Shown here: positions 39,101-52,700 of the stretch, piece after piece
How positions within the stretch are numbered: position 1 is the first letter of the stretch
How the letters are laid out: every line of letters starts with the position of its first letter
Notes under the pieces: model-generated
Told to the model about the DNA's origin: nothing
What the model saw: only the letters and a program-made list of their open reading frames with translations
Database searches by the model: none
Program-made: the position numbers and the translations under genes
DNA from: Tetranychus cinnabarinus
Lineage: Eukaryota; Arthropoda; Arachnida; Trombidiformes; Tetranychidae
Assembly: GCA_022266195.1 (NCBI GenBank)
Contig: WHVY01000006.1
Span: 2,976,001 to 3,040,000, forward strand
Direction: 5' to 3'
Length of the DNA stretch: 64,000 nt

Positions 39101-42100
39101 AGATAAAAGAAGGTTGTTCCCTCCTTGGATCAAACCCGCTGACTCTGAACCTCCGCCATTACTTGTTTACAAGTGGTGTCAGGGTATAAACAATCTTAAT
39201 AACGTTTGGGATGCCAGCGAAGGAGAGTGTAATGTTTTGCTTGAATCTAAATTCGAGAAAATTTATGAGAAGATCGATTTGACGCTTCTTAATCGTCTCT
39301 TACGACTTATTGTTGACCATAACATCGCTGATTACATGACTGCTAAAAACAACATTATCATTAATTACAAAGACATGAATCATACTAACTCTTATGGAAT
39401 AATTCGGGGTTTACAATTTTCCTCATTTATTGTTCAATATTACGGTTTGGTGCTTGATCTTTTAGTTCTCGGTTTACAACGTTCTAGTGAAATGGCTGGA
39501 CCACCAGCAATACCTAACGACTTCCTCCAATTTCAAGATACAGAGACTGAAGAAGCTCACCCAATTCGACTTTACTGCCGTTATATCGACAGGATTCATA
39601 TTTACTTCCGTTTCACCGCTGAAGAAGCTCGTGATCTTATTCAACGTTATCTCACTGAGCATCCAGATCCAAATAACGAGAATATTGTTGGTTATAACAA
39701 TAAAAAATGTTGGCCAAGAGACGCTAGGATGAGACTTATGAAACATGACGTCAACTTAGGTCGAGCAGTTTTCTGGGACATCAAAAATAGATTACCAAGA
39801 TCAGTTACGACTGTTAACTGGGAAAATAGTTTTGTTTGTGTATACAGCAAAGACAATCCAAATCTTCTATTCAACATGTGTGGCTTTGAATGTCGTATCT
39901 TACCTAAGTGTCGTATGATTCAAGAAGAGTTTACTCATAAAGATGGAGTTTGGAATCTTCAGAATGAAGTTACCAAAGAAAGAACAGCTCAATGTTTCTT
40001 GAGAGTTGATGAGGAATCGATGCAAAGATTCCATAATCGTGTGCGGCAGATTCTCATGGCTTCAGGATCAACGACTTTCACAAAAATTGTTAATAAATGG
40101 AATACTGCTCTCATTGGTTTGATGACTTATTTCCGTGAGGCAGTTGTAAATACGCAAGAGCTTTTAGATTTATTGGTTAAATGTGAAAACAAGATTCAAA
40201 CTCGTATCAAAATAGGTTTGAACTCGAAAATGCCAAGTCGATTCCCTCCAGTTGTGTTTTACACTCCAAAAGAGCTTGGAGGACTTGGTATGCTTTCAAT
40301 GGGTCATGTTTTGATTCCTCAAAGTGATTTGCGTTGGTCTAAACAAACCGATGTTGGCATCACTCACTTCCGATCTGGTATGAGTCACGACGAAGATCAA
40401 GTTATTCCAAATTTATACCGGTACATTCAACCTTGGGAAACTGAGTTTATTGACTCTCAGCGTGTTTGGGCTGAATATGCATTGAAACGACAAGAGGCAT
40501 TGACTCAAAATCGACGTTTAACCCTTGAAGACTTGGAAGACAGTTGGGATCGTGGTATTCCTCGTATTAATACTCTATTCCAAAAAGATCGTCACACATT
40601 AGCTTATGACAAGGGTTGGCGTGTGAGAACAGATTTCAAACAATATCAAGTCCTTAAGCAGAATCCATTCTGGTGGACTCATCAACGTCACGATGGTAAA
40701 CTTTGGAATCTTAACAATTACCGTACAGACATGATTCAAGCTCTTGGAGGTGTCGAAGGTATATTAGAACACACATTGTTCAAAGGTACTTATTTCCCAA
40801 CATGGGAAGGTCTTTTCTGGGAAAAGGCCAGTGGTTTTGAAGAATCAATGAAATATAAGAAATTGACAAATGCTCAAAGATCTGGTCTTAATCAAATTCC
40901 AAATCGACGTTTCACTCTTTGGTGGTCTCCTACTATAAATCGAGCCAATGTTTATGTTGGTTTCCAGGTCCAACTTGATCTGACCGGTATTTTTATGCAC
41001 GGTAAAATACCAACTCTCAAGATTTCCCTCATTCAAATTTTCAGAGCTCACTTGTGGCAAAAAATTCATGAAAGTATTGTCATGGATCTTTGCCAAGTCT
41101 TTGATCAAGAGTTAGATGCTCTTGAAATTGAAACAGTCCAAAAAGAAACCATTCACCCACGTAAATCATACAAAATGAACAGCTCTTGTGCTGATATATT
41201 ACTTTTTGCTGCCTACAAATGGAATGTTTCTCGAACTTCTCTACTCGCCGATTCAAAAGACACCATGGATGGAACTACCACTCAAAAATATTGGATCGAT
41301 GTACAATTGAGATGGGGTGACTACGATTCTCACGATATCGAAAGATACGCTCGAGCTAAATTTTTGGATTACACTTCAGATAATATGAGTATTTATCCAT
41401 CACCTACTGGAGTTTTGATCGCTGTTGATTTGGCTTACAATTTGCACTCAGCTTTTGGTAACTGGTTCCCTGGTTGTAAACCTTTGATCCAACAAGCGAT
41501 GGCTAAAATTATGAAAGCTAATCCCGCTTTGTACGTATTGCGTGAACGAATTCGTAAAGGTCTACAGCTTTATTCATCTGAACCAACAGAGCCTTACTTA
41601 TCATCACAAAATTACGGTGAACTTTTCTCAAATCAAATCATTTGGTTTGTAGATGATACAAATGTATACAGAGTAACTATTCATAAAACCTTCGAGGGTA
41701 ATTTAACAACTAAACCAATCAATGGAGCCATTTTCATATTCAATCCAAGAACTGGACAACTCTTCTTAAAAATTATTCACACAAGTGTATGGGCAGGTCA
41801 AAAGCGTCTAGGTCAATTGGCTAAATGGAAAACTGCTGAAGAAGTTGCTGCTTTAATTCGATCTCTTCCAGTCGAAGAACAGCCTAAACAAATTATCGTT
41901 ACTAGAAAAGGAATGCTTGACCCATTGGAGGTTAGTTGAATGTTTCATTAACTTCTAATAATTAATCTTTAATAACTTAATATTTCACGTGGTTAAAGCT
42001 ACATTTTCAATATTTATAGTGTTCTAACCTTCATCTCCATTAGCTTTCTCTAATTAAAGAATCTTTTCTTTTTTTCAGGTTCATTTACTGGATTTCCCAA

Positions 42101-43707
42101 ATATTGTTATTAAAGGTAGTGAACTTCAATTGCCGTTCCAAGCTTGCCTTAAAGTTGAAAAGTTTGGTGATCTCATTCTTAAGGCAACTGAGCCACAGAT
42201 GGTTCTTTTCAATCTTTACGACGATTGGCTCAAAACCATTTCATCCTACACGGCATTTTCACGTTTAATATTGATACTTCGAGCTCTCCACGTTAATAAT
42301 GAAAGGACCAAAGTTATTTTGAAGCCAGACAAAACAACAATCACCGAGCCTCACCACATTTGGCCTTCATTGACTGATGAAGAATGGATCAAAATTGAAG
42401 TCCAATTGAAAGATTTAATCCTTGCAGATTACGGTAAAAAGAATAATGTTAACGTTGCTTCTCTTACTCAGTCCGAAATTCGTGATATTATTCTGGGTAT
42501 GGAAATTTCTGCACCTTCAGCTCAACGTCAACAAATAGCTGAAATTGAAAAGCAGACTAAAGAACAGTCCCAATTAACAGCAACCACAACTCGAACTGTC
42601 AATAAACATGGTGATGAAATAATAACATCAACCACCAGTAATTATGAAACCCAGACATTTGCTAGTAAAACAGAATGGAGAATTCGAGCTATTTCCGCTA
42701 CTAATCTCCATCTAAGAACCCAACACATTTATGTTTCCTCAGACGATGTCAAGGAGACAGGTTATACTTACATTTTACCTAAAAATATTCTTAAATCTTT
42801 CATCATCATTTCTGATTTGAGAACTCAAATAGCCGGGTATCTCTATGGCTGTTCTCCTGGTGACAATCCTCAAGTTAAAGAAATTCATTGTATCGTGATG
42901 CCTCCTCAGTGGGGTACTCATCAAGTTGTACATCTTCCATCACAATTACCAACTAGTGAATACATCTCTGATTTGGAACCTTTAGGCTGGATTCACACAC
43001 AGCCAAACGAATTGCCACAACTTTCTCCTCAAGATATTACTACTCATGCCAAAATAATGAATGATAATGCAACTTGGGATGCCGATAAGACCATTGTTAT
43101 CACTTGTAGTTTTACTCCCGGTTCATGTTCACTTACTGCATATAAATTGACACCAACTGGTTATGAGTGGGGTCGAAATAATACAGATCGTGGTAATAAT
43201 CCCAAAGGTTATCTTCCATCTCATTACGAGAAGGTTCAAATGCTATTATCTGAAAGATTCCAAGGTTTCTTTATGGTACCCACTCAAGGTTCATGGAACT
43301 ACAATTTCATGGGTAAGTTTTTATTCAATAATTTCAATTTCGCTGAACGTTTGTACTCAAACGTTGGCTTGTACTCTTACGGGCAAGATCTTATTCTATA
43401 TCATGTTCGATAATAGCTAAGCCTAAATTAAAGTCAAGCACATAGTGCTGATCTGTTTCCTAATTGTGTTCTGATCAGTCTCCATGCATGATGACACGTC
43501 AATTGTCACTCAATTCACTTATGTTTAATCAAATTTGTTTATTTTTCAACAGGTGTGAGTCACAGTGCAAACATGAAGTACGATATAAGACTAGGACGTC
43601 CAAAAGCTTTCTATCATGAGGCTCATCGAACAGCTCACTTCTTGAAATTCAGTACAATCGAGGAATCAGAAAATATAGGTGTTGATCGTGAAAACCTTTT
43701 CGCGTAA
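36167..43707 (+). CDS. PRPF8: Prp8 core spliceosome protein (U5 snRNP)
   Basis: Four coding exons: 36167-37110, 37286-41930, 42079-43312, 43553-43707; GT-AG introns and matching phases give 2325 residues, close to human PRPF8 (2335). Start is the ATG at 36167 (MEDVHFLSE), followed by the conserved KRYADKRKFG and MPPEHVRKIIRDHGDM blocks. Sequence is near-identical to animal Prp8 throughout: N-terminal domain, reverse-transcriptase-like and linker region, endonuclease-like, RNase H-like (about 1760-1990), and C-terminal Jab1/MPN domain (about 2060-2325) with SWNYNFMG and a terminal DRENLFA. Prp8 forms the cavity that holds the spliceosome active-site RNA and its C-terminal domain regulates the Brr2 helicase. 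The N terminus lacks the Pro-rich leader of the human protein. Apparent read-through after FMG at 43312 is intron sequence. Confidence 0.98.
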
Positions 43708-45466
43708 ATTAAATACAAGTGTATCTTGTTTCCCTTTCGAAATTCATTAAATTGTGATAATTCCGTCTATTCATTAATGTAAGTAAAACATTTATTCGCT
43801 ATTTAACCTATTTAAAACTTATTACTATCAAATGTTTATTGCATATAATAATGTGTTACAAACGATATAAGTTACCCAATATTTGAATGTTAAATTAATA
43901 AACAACTGATAGTATCACTGTTCGGCCATTCTACGGTATCCAATCCATTTTTTCATGGACTGTATATTCATGTAAGGCCCAGATTAAGGTTCAGACCTTC
44001 ATAGTACTTTCTAAATCAAAATGATAATTAAGAAAGCCTCCCGGTGTTGCTACAAATAATTAAATGAAACTCATCCCAAAATATGTTTCTCTTTCTTTTC
44101 TGCAGGAAATGTCATCTATCAGCCACCTGAAATAGATCCAAACGGAACTTCATTCTGCATCAACTGTAAAACATCCCTATGTATAGACCACCATTCAACA
44201 AATAAAATAATTACTATTGATTAAATAAAACAAGCTTCTACCCATTTTAATTAACGGTACACACAAAGTGATATTAATTTATTCACCAATCTTGAATATG
44301 CATGATCAACTGTACAAGTCGCGTCATACTTGCAATTTCACCAAACTAACTTACTAATGCGTTTAAATGATGAGCAAATATTTCATTAATTATTACAAGA
44401 TAATTTGTAAAAGGTCAAATTTAATTTTAATCATAAGAGATACAAAATGAAAAATAAGCAAATTTGCTAAATTATCAACATAAATATAACATGATTGGTG
44501 TGATCTAAAAATCAGTTGAAGATCAGCAGCTAATATAACGCATTATCAAGCAACAGTTATGATAGCTTTTCCCCAGTAAATGTTGCTCACATTAAAATGA
44601 AAATATGAACCCTAAAAATTATTGTGGTGGGTTGATGTAATAACTACTGCATATTTTATGAGCCTAACCTCAGAAATTTAATTTTTGTTAGCTTTTTCTA
44701 CTCTTACAAATTTTACCAGAAAGCAAGTTGATTACTGGAGGAAGAACCAAGATGATAATGATGGAGGAGACTTAAATGTGAAACTGTGGATCATTTAAAG
44801 TATGTCAAGCTCAAATGTTACTCGTGACTTGGAATGGCGATGGACTTATGACGGAATTTAGTTGGTCTTGTAAAAGGCATCAAACAGGCCAACGGATCCT
44901 ACCTTATCCAGGCCACATTTTGAATAACAAACAACGCAAATGTTACAACCACTAAAAGATCCAAAGTGAATCAAATCGTGATTCTTTCAGCAAAAATGGC
45001 ATAAAATAAAAGTCTATAGAGGATAATATGCTAAAGAAGCGCGAGATGATAATGGTGATGCTGATGATGATCCTGGAGATGGTGAACTAGAGAAGAGATG
45101 AAGAGCCTCCTAACCCATTGAGTAGCCCGGAGGGTTTAAAGGGAGAGACTAGGTTAACATGTAATGATAATGATTCCATTTAAATGGTAAATTAGGCGAA
45201 AAGCATGGAAAAGAATTAAATAAATGGCTTAACATCGTAAATCAAATTGAATCAAGAGTAAAAATAATGTTTAATCAGAAAAGTGAAATATTTATGCATT
45301 ACAAATGAATAAATATATTTATATAAATAATCAGTTAATAGTATCAATGGCCAGACTTTTTCAAGTATTTTGATTACTCTCAATCTACCAATACAATGCA
45401 CTAAATGAGTCTTCTTAAAAACAAACCAGTACAATCAGTAATTTTAAATTTGTTTCAATTTTAATT
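43708..45466. other. Prp8 3' flank and intergenic DNA
   Basis: Holds the Prp8 poly(A) signal AATAAA at 43897-43902 and, further on, a possible extra exon at 44105-44224. After that only AT-rich DNA with no supported gene. Confidence 0.5.
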
Positions 45467-45468
45467 TA

Positions 45469-46299
45469 TTAGGGGTATCAAAAAGTTCTGTCGTATTTTT
45501 CACTAATGATTTAGCTTCGATTTGAAATTAGTTCTGATTATTCAATTGAGTTAATAATTTCAGGGATACAAGAGCATTAGTATAAGTCCATGTTGGCCAT
45601 TTTTTAACTCGATCGGAGTTAATTAACTATAATTAATTAGCTAATCAATATGTACTAATTTAAGGACAAATTTAAAGGAGTCAGGACATCTTAATAATTT
45701 TGATGAAAAAATCAAAATCAAAATCAAAAATTAACATCAATCGGAAGCTTAAGGTCCATATTATTATTGTGCGAAATTTAACTTTTCTAACTATCACCAT
45801 TATTTAATTAAATTATTAAGAGTAAAAATTTGTTTAACATTGAATTTCCATAGAATGGACTTTTGCAAATTTTTTTGGAATTTTGTTGCAAATCCTATTG
45901 AAAAATCCCATAGAAAATGGCTAAAAAAATGAGTTTTTTCGAACTATCAATTTGAATAATTGAATAATGGTAATGATGAAGAGATTCAAATTTTGCTCAT
46001 TAATAATATGGACCTTAAGCTTCCGATTGATGTTAATTTTTGATTTTGATTTTGATTTTTTCATCAAAATTATTAAGATGTCCTGACTCCTTTAAATTTG
46101 TCCTTAAATTAGTACATATTGATTAGCTAATTAATAATAGTTAATTAACTCCGATCGACTCACAAAACGGCCAAAAAGGACTTATACTAATGCTCTTGTA
46201 TCCCTGAAATTATTGACTCAATTGAATAAGCCTAACTTATTCAAAACCGAAGTAAAAGTCACTTGTAAAAAATACGACAGAACTTTCTGATACCCCTAA
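45469..46299. mobile_element. Mariner-like palindromic non-autonomous element (MITE)
   Basis: An 831-bp near-palindrome. Both ends carry TTAGGGGTATCA(A/G)AAAGTTC leading into TGTCGTATTTTT in inverted orientation, and the element is flanked by TA on both sides (45467-45468 and 46300-46301), the target duplication of Tc1/mariner elements. The arms stay similar for about 300 bp or more each (45469-45790 and 45980-46299), leaving a short unpaired centre. There is no transposase frame, so it would depend on an element elsewhere. Confidence 0.85.
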
Positions 46300-46301
46300 T
46301 A

Positions 46302-49300
46302 TTTTCAATCCAACATCAAAACAAAATTCATAAAATGCAGCTGAGAAATGGTTAAAAGTCGAGAGAAGAAATCACAAAAATTGATTCCAATCACTCTGAA
46401 ATTGTTTAAATTGCAATACGATGAAGCTGATTACAATGGCTAGCCTCATAATCATTTCTGAATGGCAATGAGGCTCAAAATGAATAAATCTTAAATCTTT
46501 CAACCTGAATCAAAGTCGTTTTAAATGAAACCATTACCTTCCTTTTAACCTTTCATCTGTTAGGCCTTCAGTTAATCAAAATAAACTGTTAACACCAGCC
46601 AATATCAGCCTTTATTGTCATCAACTGTCTTCTTCATCATGATCAACTTGATCATCACTCTACAACTTGTTTTACTCCATTTATTATACTTAAATGTTTT
46701 AATAAAATATGCACATTTCAATCTTCTCAATCAACTACAGCTTTTAAAATTATCAGCAACACATTAAAAATGGCCTTTCACCATTATACTAATTTAGTTT
46801 GACGATGTTGTTGTCCTAGAATCAAAAAAAAATTGTCACATTTTTAATCAACAATCCAATTTGGGTCATTTGGCTGTAAACAATTTGCAAATTATTTCAC
46901 TACATGTTGATCAATAAATTGGGTTTCAAATGTAAAGTGAAAAATAATACCCAAAAGATTGATGATCCAAAGTAAATGTCAATATTTATTCTTAACCATT
47001 GTTATTCAATTGTCAACCTAACCAAGTTAATCATTAGCATCTCATTTGAAATGAAAATAAAAATAAACAGAATGGCAGCTTAAACAATTAGAGATCAAAG
47101 TGCTAAATTGCACTTTTAGCTTTAATAAAATGCCTCCTGTAAAGCAGCTTCAATTACAATTATCATTTTAATTGAAGATGATAGTTACTAATGAAAGAGA
47201 TCCAAGCAAATACTCAATTATCATCTTTAATGAATTAACTAAACGTGCATTTACATTCTAATTAGTTAAGGTTTAACTTTTCTAATCACATTTCTATTGG
47301 TTTGTAATAATAGTTGTACCTTTAATTTTATGTATTATTTATAAACCATTAAATTGTGTGTAACAAAATCCATAACAGTTTATTGTTTGGTTAAGCATCA
47401 ATTACAGGTTGCAATTGAGCTCCATCAATTTGATCCTTTTTTAACGTTCAATAATCAATTTATTAGTGTTCATTGATTATGGTCAATTTAATTGGCAATA
47501 AATTTGTGTAAATAAACAATTGTGACCATTTTTAATGTAACCAGGAAAGTTGAGAGTTAACTTAAACTTGAATCTAGGATTAGGTCTTGAACTTGACATC
47601 AATTCGTGTTCAACTAAAGATGGGAAAGTCATGCAAATTTAATTGCATTGTTGGTTCAATTTCACGATTTACTGTTTTTAAATCATGATCTAATCATCAT
47701 TACCCGATTCCTGTTCTTAATCATAATCCAATATATTAATACATCTTTTGGCCTAAAATTATTAACAGTGAAAAAATGTGAAATGACTTAACATTAACCG
47801 TTTGTGGAAGTATGAAGACTCAAATAATTAACTTTGATTCTTTAGGAGATTGCAATTGAAATTAGGTGAAACCACATTTTGATCATTTAACATTTTTTTG
47901 TTTAATTTTTGTATTACAAGTTGTTTTGATTAAATTAAGTTTATCTTTTTAGGATCAATTTTGTGTTACATTAAGTGTTTCAAAAAATAAAACAAAACTT
48001 GAAATAGTCGGCATTTAGTGATGTCTGCCTTCATTTCATGGCATTTCAGGTAAAATGGTTTCCTGGTTGATCCCAGAGATGATATGATGATTAATTGAAG
48101 TGGGCAATTGGATGATTTTGGTGGTTATTCATTTGATTAAACTAAAGCAGTTTGTAAATTTGGCCAAAAATATTGTCTAATTTAAAAGGCGAGGTGAATG
48201 ATGGCTTCTTATTGGATGATTGTGATGCAGGTGAAGATGAAGATGATGAGGAAAATGATGAAGTAGGTGATGAAGTCAGACGAAGACCTAAAAAGCAAGG
48301 CAAAAGAGAAAAAAGAAAAATCGAAAAATTAATAAAAATTGGAAAAAAACTGGCAAAAAATATTTAATAAAGGTCAGTGTAGCTGTTATGAGAACCGTTA
48401 TTGACCTTTCCAATGAAAGATTAAAGGATCAAAAGGTAATCATAACAAGTTAATCTTAATCGTAATTAATGATAATATTTTTTCAATGTAACTGAATGTT
48501 AAATGCGAACAGCAATTGTAACACATTTTTAGCAATTAATAACATTATCAACATTTGAAAGTCAATGATCATGGAATGGATGCAATTAAAATTAGACTAA
48601 TTATAAAGGTTAACATTTCAATCTATTGAACATTTTAACCGATAAAATTGGGAGTGAAAAGTCTGAATATATTATACTTCCTGAAATGGTTTTGTTTGCT
48701 AATTTTGCTTCTTAACAGTAATTTAATATCTAATCATAACAATCATATTTTCCTTGCGGATACAAACAAACCTGAACCAATGAAGACGATGAGAATAGAC
48801 CATTGAAATAGGCTGATGCCTTGGGCCATCACAGTTAATACAATTAACCTTCAAAAGGCAAGGTTGACCAGCTAATTTTCAAGTGATAATTGGAAAAGGA
48901 AAATGTGATTTCAAACTTTCTTTCCTAAAAATAACTCTCATTTTTGTTTACAAGGATCAGGATGATCCTCATTTTAGACTGGCTTCATGATATGAGGATG
49001 ATCATCACGATTGATAACATCATGTACAAGCGTGTGGATAAGAGAGAGAGAAAGGTCAGTAGGTCTGTTATATTTTCCGAAACTGATTGGCCCTTGGGGC
49101 TGCTCCAAACAGGTAAACAGATTTCAAGTTATGCATTGGTTTTAACAGTTAAACAACATTTGATGATAATGGTGATGATGATGATGATCCGTTAATAAGT
49201 TATTATTAAAACGGGAAAAAACAGGGTAACTTTTTATATTCCTCTGCTCATAGTTTCTGATCGAGTTTCAAATAATCAGAACAAGATGAAATCACTTCTT

Positions 49301-49707
49301 TTTTTCTGCACTTCAACTTCAAACTTTCATGAATAATTTAAAATCATTTTCATCTTGTTTACTGGAAAAGGCTGATAAATGTTGATAATGAATAACATGC
49401 AATTATTTATTCAAGCAAGAGAAAGAGAAATTCATATCAACATCAATTTAATTGGAACATCATCAACATCGTTTTTTAATAAGTTAAGATAGATCGACCT
49501 AAAACTTGATTGTTGCTTTCAATAGGCTAAAGGGTAATCATTTATCACCATGAAAATGTATTTTAAAATGTTTCTAAAATGTTAACATTTGCCAGTCAAT
49601 TTTCAGTGAAATCATTTTTCACTCATTGCATTTGATCATCATTTTCAAGTTAATTTGGTTTGTTAACGATTGATAAAAGATTTGAATGCGTCTGATGTTG
49701 ACTCGTT
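46302..49707. other. Intergenic region before the silk-like gene
   Basis: AT-rich. One short plus-strand frame at 48158-48367 has striking composition and is listed separately. The frame at 48944-49195 begins with TTG and shows no domain. No RNA gene seen. Confidence 0.5.
48158..48367 (+). other. Short ORF with acidic block then cationic tail (possible exon)
   Basis: Open from 48158 to the TAA at 48365-48367, with an AATAAA overlapping the stop. Reads as an acidic block (GEDEDDEENDEVGDE) followed by a strongly basic tail ending KLIKIGKKLAKNI. It lacks an ATG; an in-frame stop lies just upstream, so if real it is a last exon entered from an AG at about 48188 or 48193. The acid-then-cationic plan resembles precursors of linear cationic peptides, but GA-rich DNA can give the same by chance. 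No signal peptide exon was found. Confidence 0.25.
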
Positions 49708-52700
49708 TTAAGTTAATGAAAAAGATCGATACTTACTGCTTAGTAAACCAGAACCTTTGCCGTTTGTTTTGATGACAAACTTGGCCGGAGATGAGCCTGA
49801 AGCATACAATGAGCTGAGTATTGAAGAGGCACTGAATTTACCTGGTGAACTTATTGAAGATAATCCTTGAAGACCCTGTAAATAGGATGAAGAGGAGAGA
49901 GGAGTGAAACGGTTAAATCAATACATCAATACAGTTTGTGGTTAACTGCACTTTAAAATGGTTTTGACACAGAAAGAAAAGTTGACCAGATTTGATTGAT
50001 TTTGTTTCTTCTTTTGTGTATTAATTATTATTCAAGTTTAATTTTTGTTATTTTTTCAGGTTAAACTGTTTTTAAATAATTGTCCAAAAGTTTATTGCCC
50101 TAAATTTAAGCTGAGATTGCCTTTGGGTCTTTTGGCTGCTTGTGTTGCTGAAAGTTGAATCAATAAATTATATTATGTATTACAATTATCATGAATTATA
50201 ATTGTAATGAGTGGAACTTTGTTAAAATAATAAAAACTGATTAGGCACAGATTAGCTATTAAAGGTTAACTGACCAGGCTATTTGATGATGTTAAAGGTT
50301 GAATTGGAAAGTTTTGTGCAGCCATAATGTTATTAATTGTCGACTGTTGAAAAGTGAATCAACTAATTTTGAGGTTAAATAGTTGAGCTAAAATTGTTAG
50401 CCTTTTCTTGTTTAAAGATAATCATTAGGTTTGAAATAAATTGCATCTTCACGAGCCATTAACAACATTAGAAGAGTTTTGCTGGACTATTAATATTGAA
50501 TCATTCAAAGTCAAATTATGAATAAAGTGTTAGAAGAAATTTGACTTTTCAAAAAGCCAATCAATCAAAGTTTAGTTAGCTCAAGGATAGTTTAATAGTT
50601 ATGTTGATTGATTTAATAAAATGTGATTATCTGATGAGATTGAGAACCTTTTCCTTGCTAAATTTTAGTTTTAACAAGTTTTCTATCTTTGGAAACATTT
50701 CAATCAAGTTAAACAAATTGAATCTAATGGGTTAATGGTAATGGATGGGTAACAGTCAACAAATCAGCAAATAATTTTAAATAATCAAATTATTAATTAC
50801 CTTGTACAGTGAGAGTGGAGAGGTTACTGCGGGGAATCTTCGTGGACGTTGTTGAGGTTCATTTTGCATGTACTTTGGTGGTGGTGGTGGTGGGTGAGGG
50901 CGAGGATGATAGGGTTTATTACCAGGTTTACCATACATGAACCCATAATGTGGTGGCGGTGGGAATGCAGGTCCACTGGTGTAGGTATTGATAACTTGTA
51001 TTGGCATTGGAGGCTGTTGTTGAGGATACATTGAACCTGGGAAGGTTAATGGCCGTGGTTGTGAGGATGGAGAGTAAAGAGGTGATGAAAACGATTTCAT
51101 CATGGAGCCATAGAGAGATGAGAGATCAAGGGAAGGACTTGAACCATAACTATCGGTATTTGAAAACGACAGAGGCAAGCCAGAGGCAGCTGAGATTGAT
51201 GATGAGCCTACATCAGCAGATCCTGACGGTGAGAGGTAAGATGAGGAAAGACTGGCTGATGGAGATGAATAAGTTGAGAAACTTGAAACACTTTCTGGTC
51301 CATTTACAGCATCGGAAACAGTAAATGTTGTTGGGTTGAATGAAGATGAGCTTGGCATTTTAGAGAGGGAACTGAGAACCTCACTTGATCCATAAGATGA
51401 TCCGGAGGTTGATGTGTGAGCCACTGAGGGTGAGCTGGATAGAGAAGCGATATCGTAAGAAGAATCGCTTGAAATACTTGATAGTCCAGATGAACCATAA
51501 GATTGACCAGAAGATAGGGAATCGTATGTGGAATCTCCGAGTGAACCAAGGCTTGATGAACCAAGGGAAGATGAATATTTAGATGGACGAAGAGATGATA
51601 AACTGGATGAACCGCTGTATGGCTCAGATGAGAGAGATAATGATGATGAGTCATATGAGGATAGTCCACTATATCCACTCATAGGTGAGTCAGAGCCACT
51701 TGAGTATGAAGACAGTCCAGAAGATAATCCAGAAGAAGATCCTGAATCATAGTCTTCAAGGGAATCTGAGCTATCATAGCTGGAGAGCTTTATTTTTTTA
51801 GGTCGTTCTTTGGTCAATGAAGCATAATCTTTCAAAGAAGAAAGATCTTTCATTGATGTTGAAAGATCCTTAAAACTAAAATCACTGAGTGATTTGATTC
51901 CACCGTAACCCTTTGAATCACTGCCAAACGACAGGGAACTCAAATCTTTAAGACTTTCGTAATTTTTAAGCGATGAGTAGTCATTAATAACTTTTAATCC
52001 ACTAGAGCCCGAGTTGCTATCACGAATTTTGTTTTTCAAGGAACCATAATTGGCAAGAGCGGCTTTGATTGCGTCGGTATCAGGTTTACCATCAGAGTCA
52101 TCACCAGAGTATGAGCTTGAATCGTCGCCAGAGTATGAAGAGAGATCAAATTTATAATTATTTGAACCCTTGTTTCCTCCTTTTCCTCTACCTCGACCTT
52201 TGCTTGAGCCTAAATTACCAGAGTAACCTGATTGCCAATCATCTTGGTCACCATCATATGAACTTGTCAATGATGGATAATCATTTCCTTTTTGTTTTCC
52301 ATAAGATGATTCAGAGTCAGATGAGTATGATGGGGACTTTGATTTGCTACCGGGATAACCTTTAGAACCCTTTGAGTAACTAGAGGAATCATCTTCATTA
52401 TCATCATCATAACCAGACATAGATTCAGGAGGAGATGAATATGAATCGTCTTTATTTGAACCATAATTGTTAGGATTATTGTTTCCTTTGTATGAATCAC
52501 TACCTTTGTAGGAATCACCACCTTTGTAGGAATCACTTCCTTTGTTTCCTTCATAGCTTTCTTCGTCAAATCCGCTGTTCTCTGGGCTGGAATCTTTACC
52601 TGAATAACCAGAGTCAGATTGATTTTCATTGGAACTGGATTGAGATGATTTACCCTTTGTGCCCATATAATTTGATTCTTTCATTTGAACATAAGGATTA

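Noticed and set aside
43313..43420. Read-through extension of the third Prp8 exon
   Set aside because: A consensus GTAAGT donor follows FMG and the next exon supplies the conserved Prp8 ending, so this is intron.
48944..49195. 83-codon plus-strand frame
   Set aside because: Starts with TTG, ends in a Met-rich ATG repeat, and has no domain or splice support.
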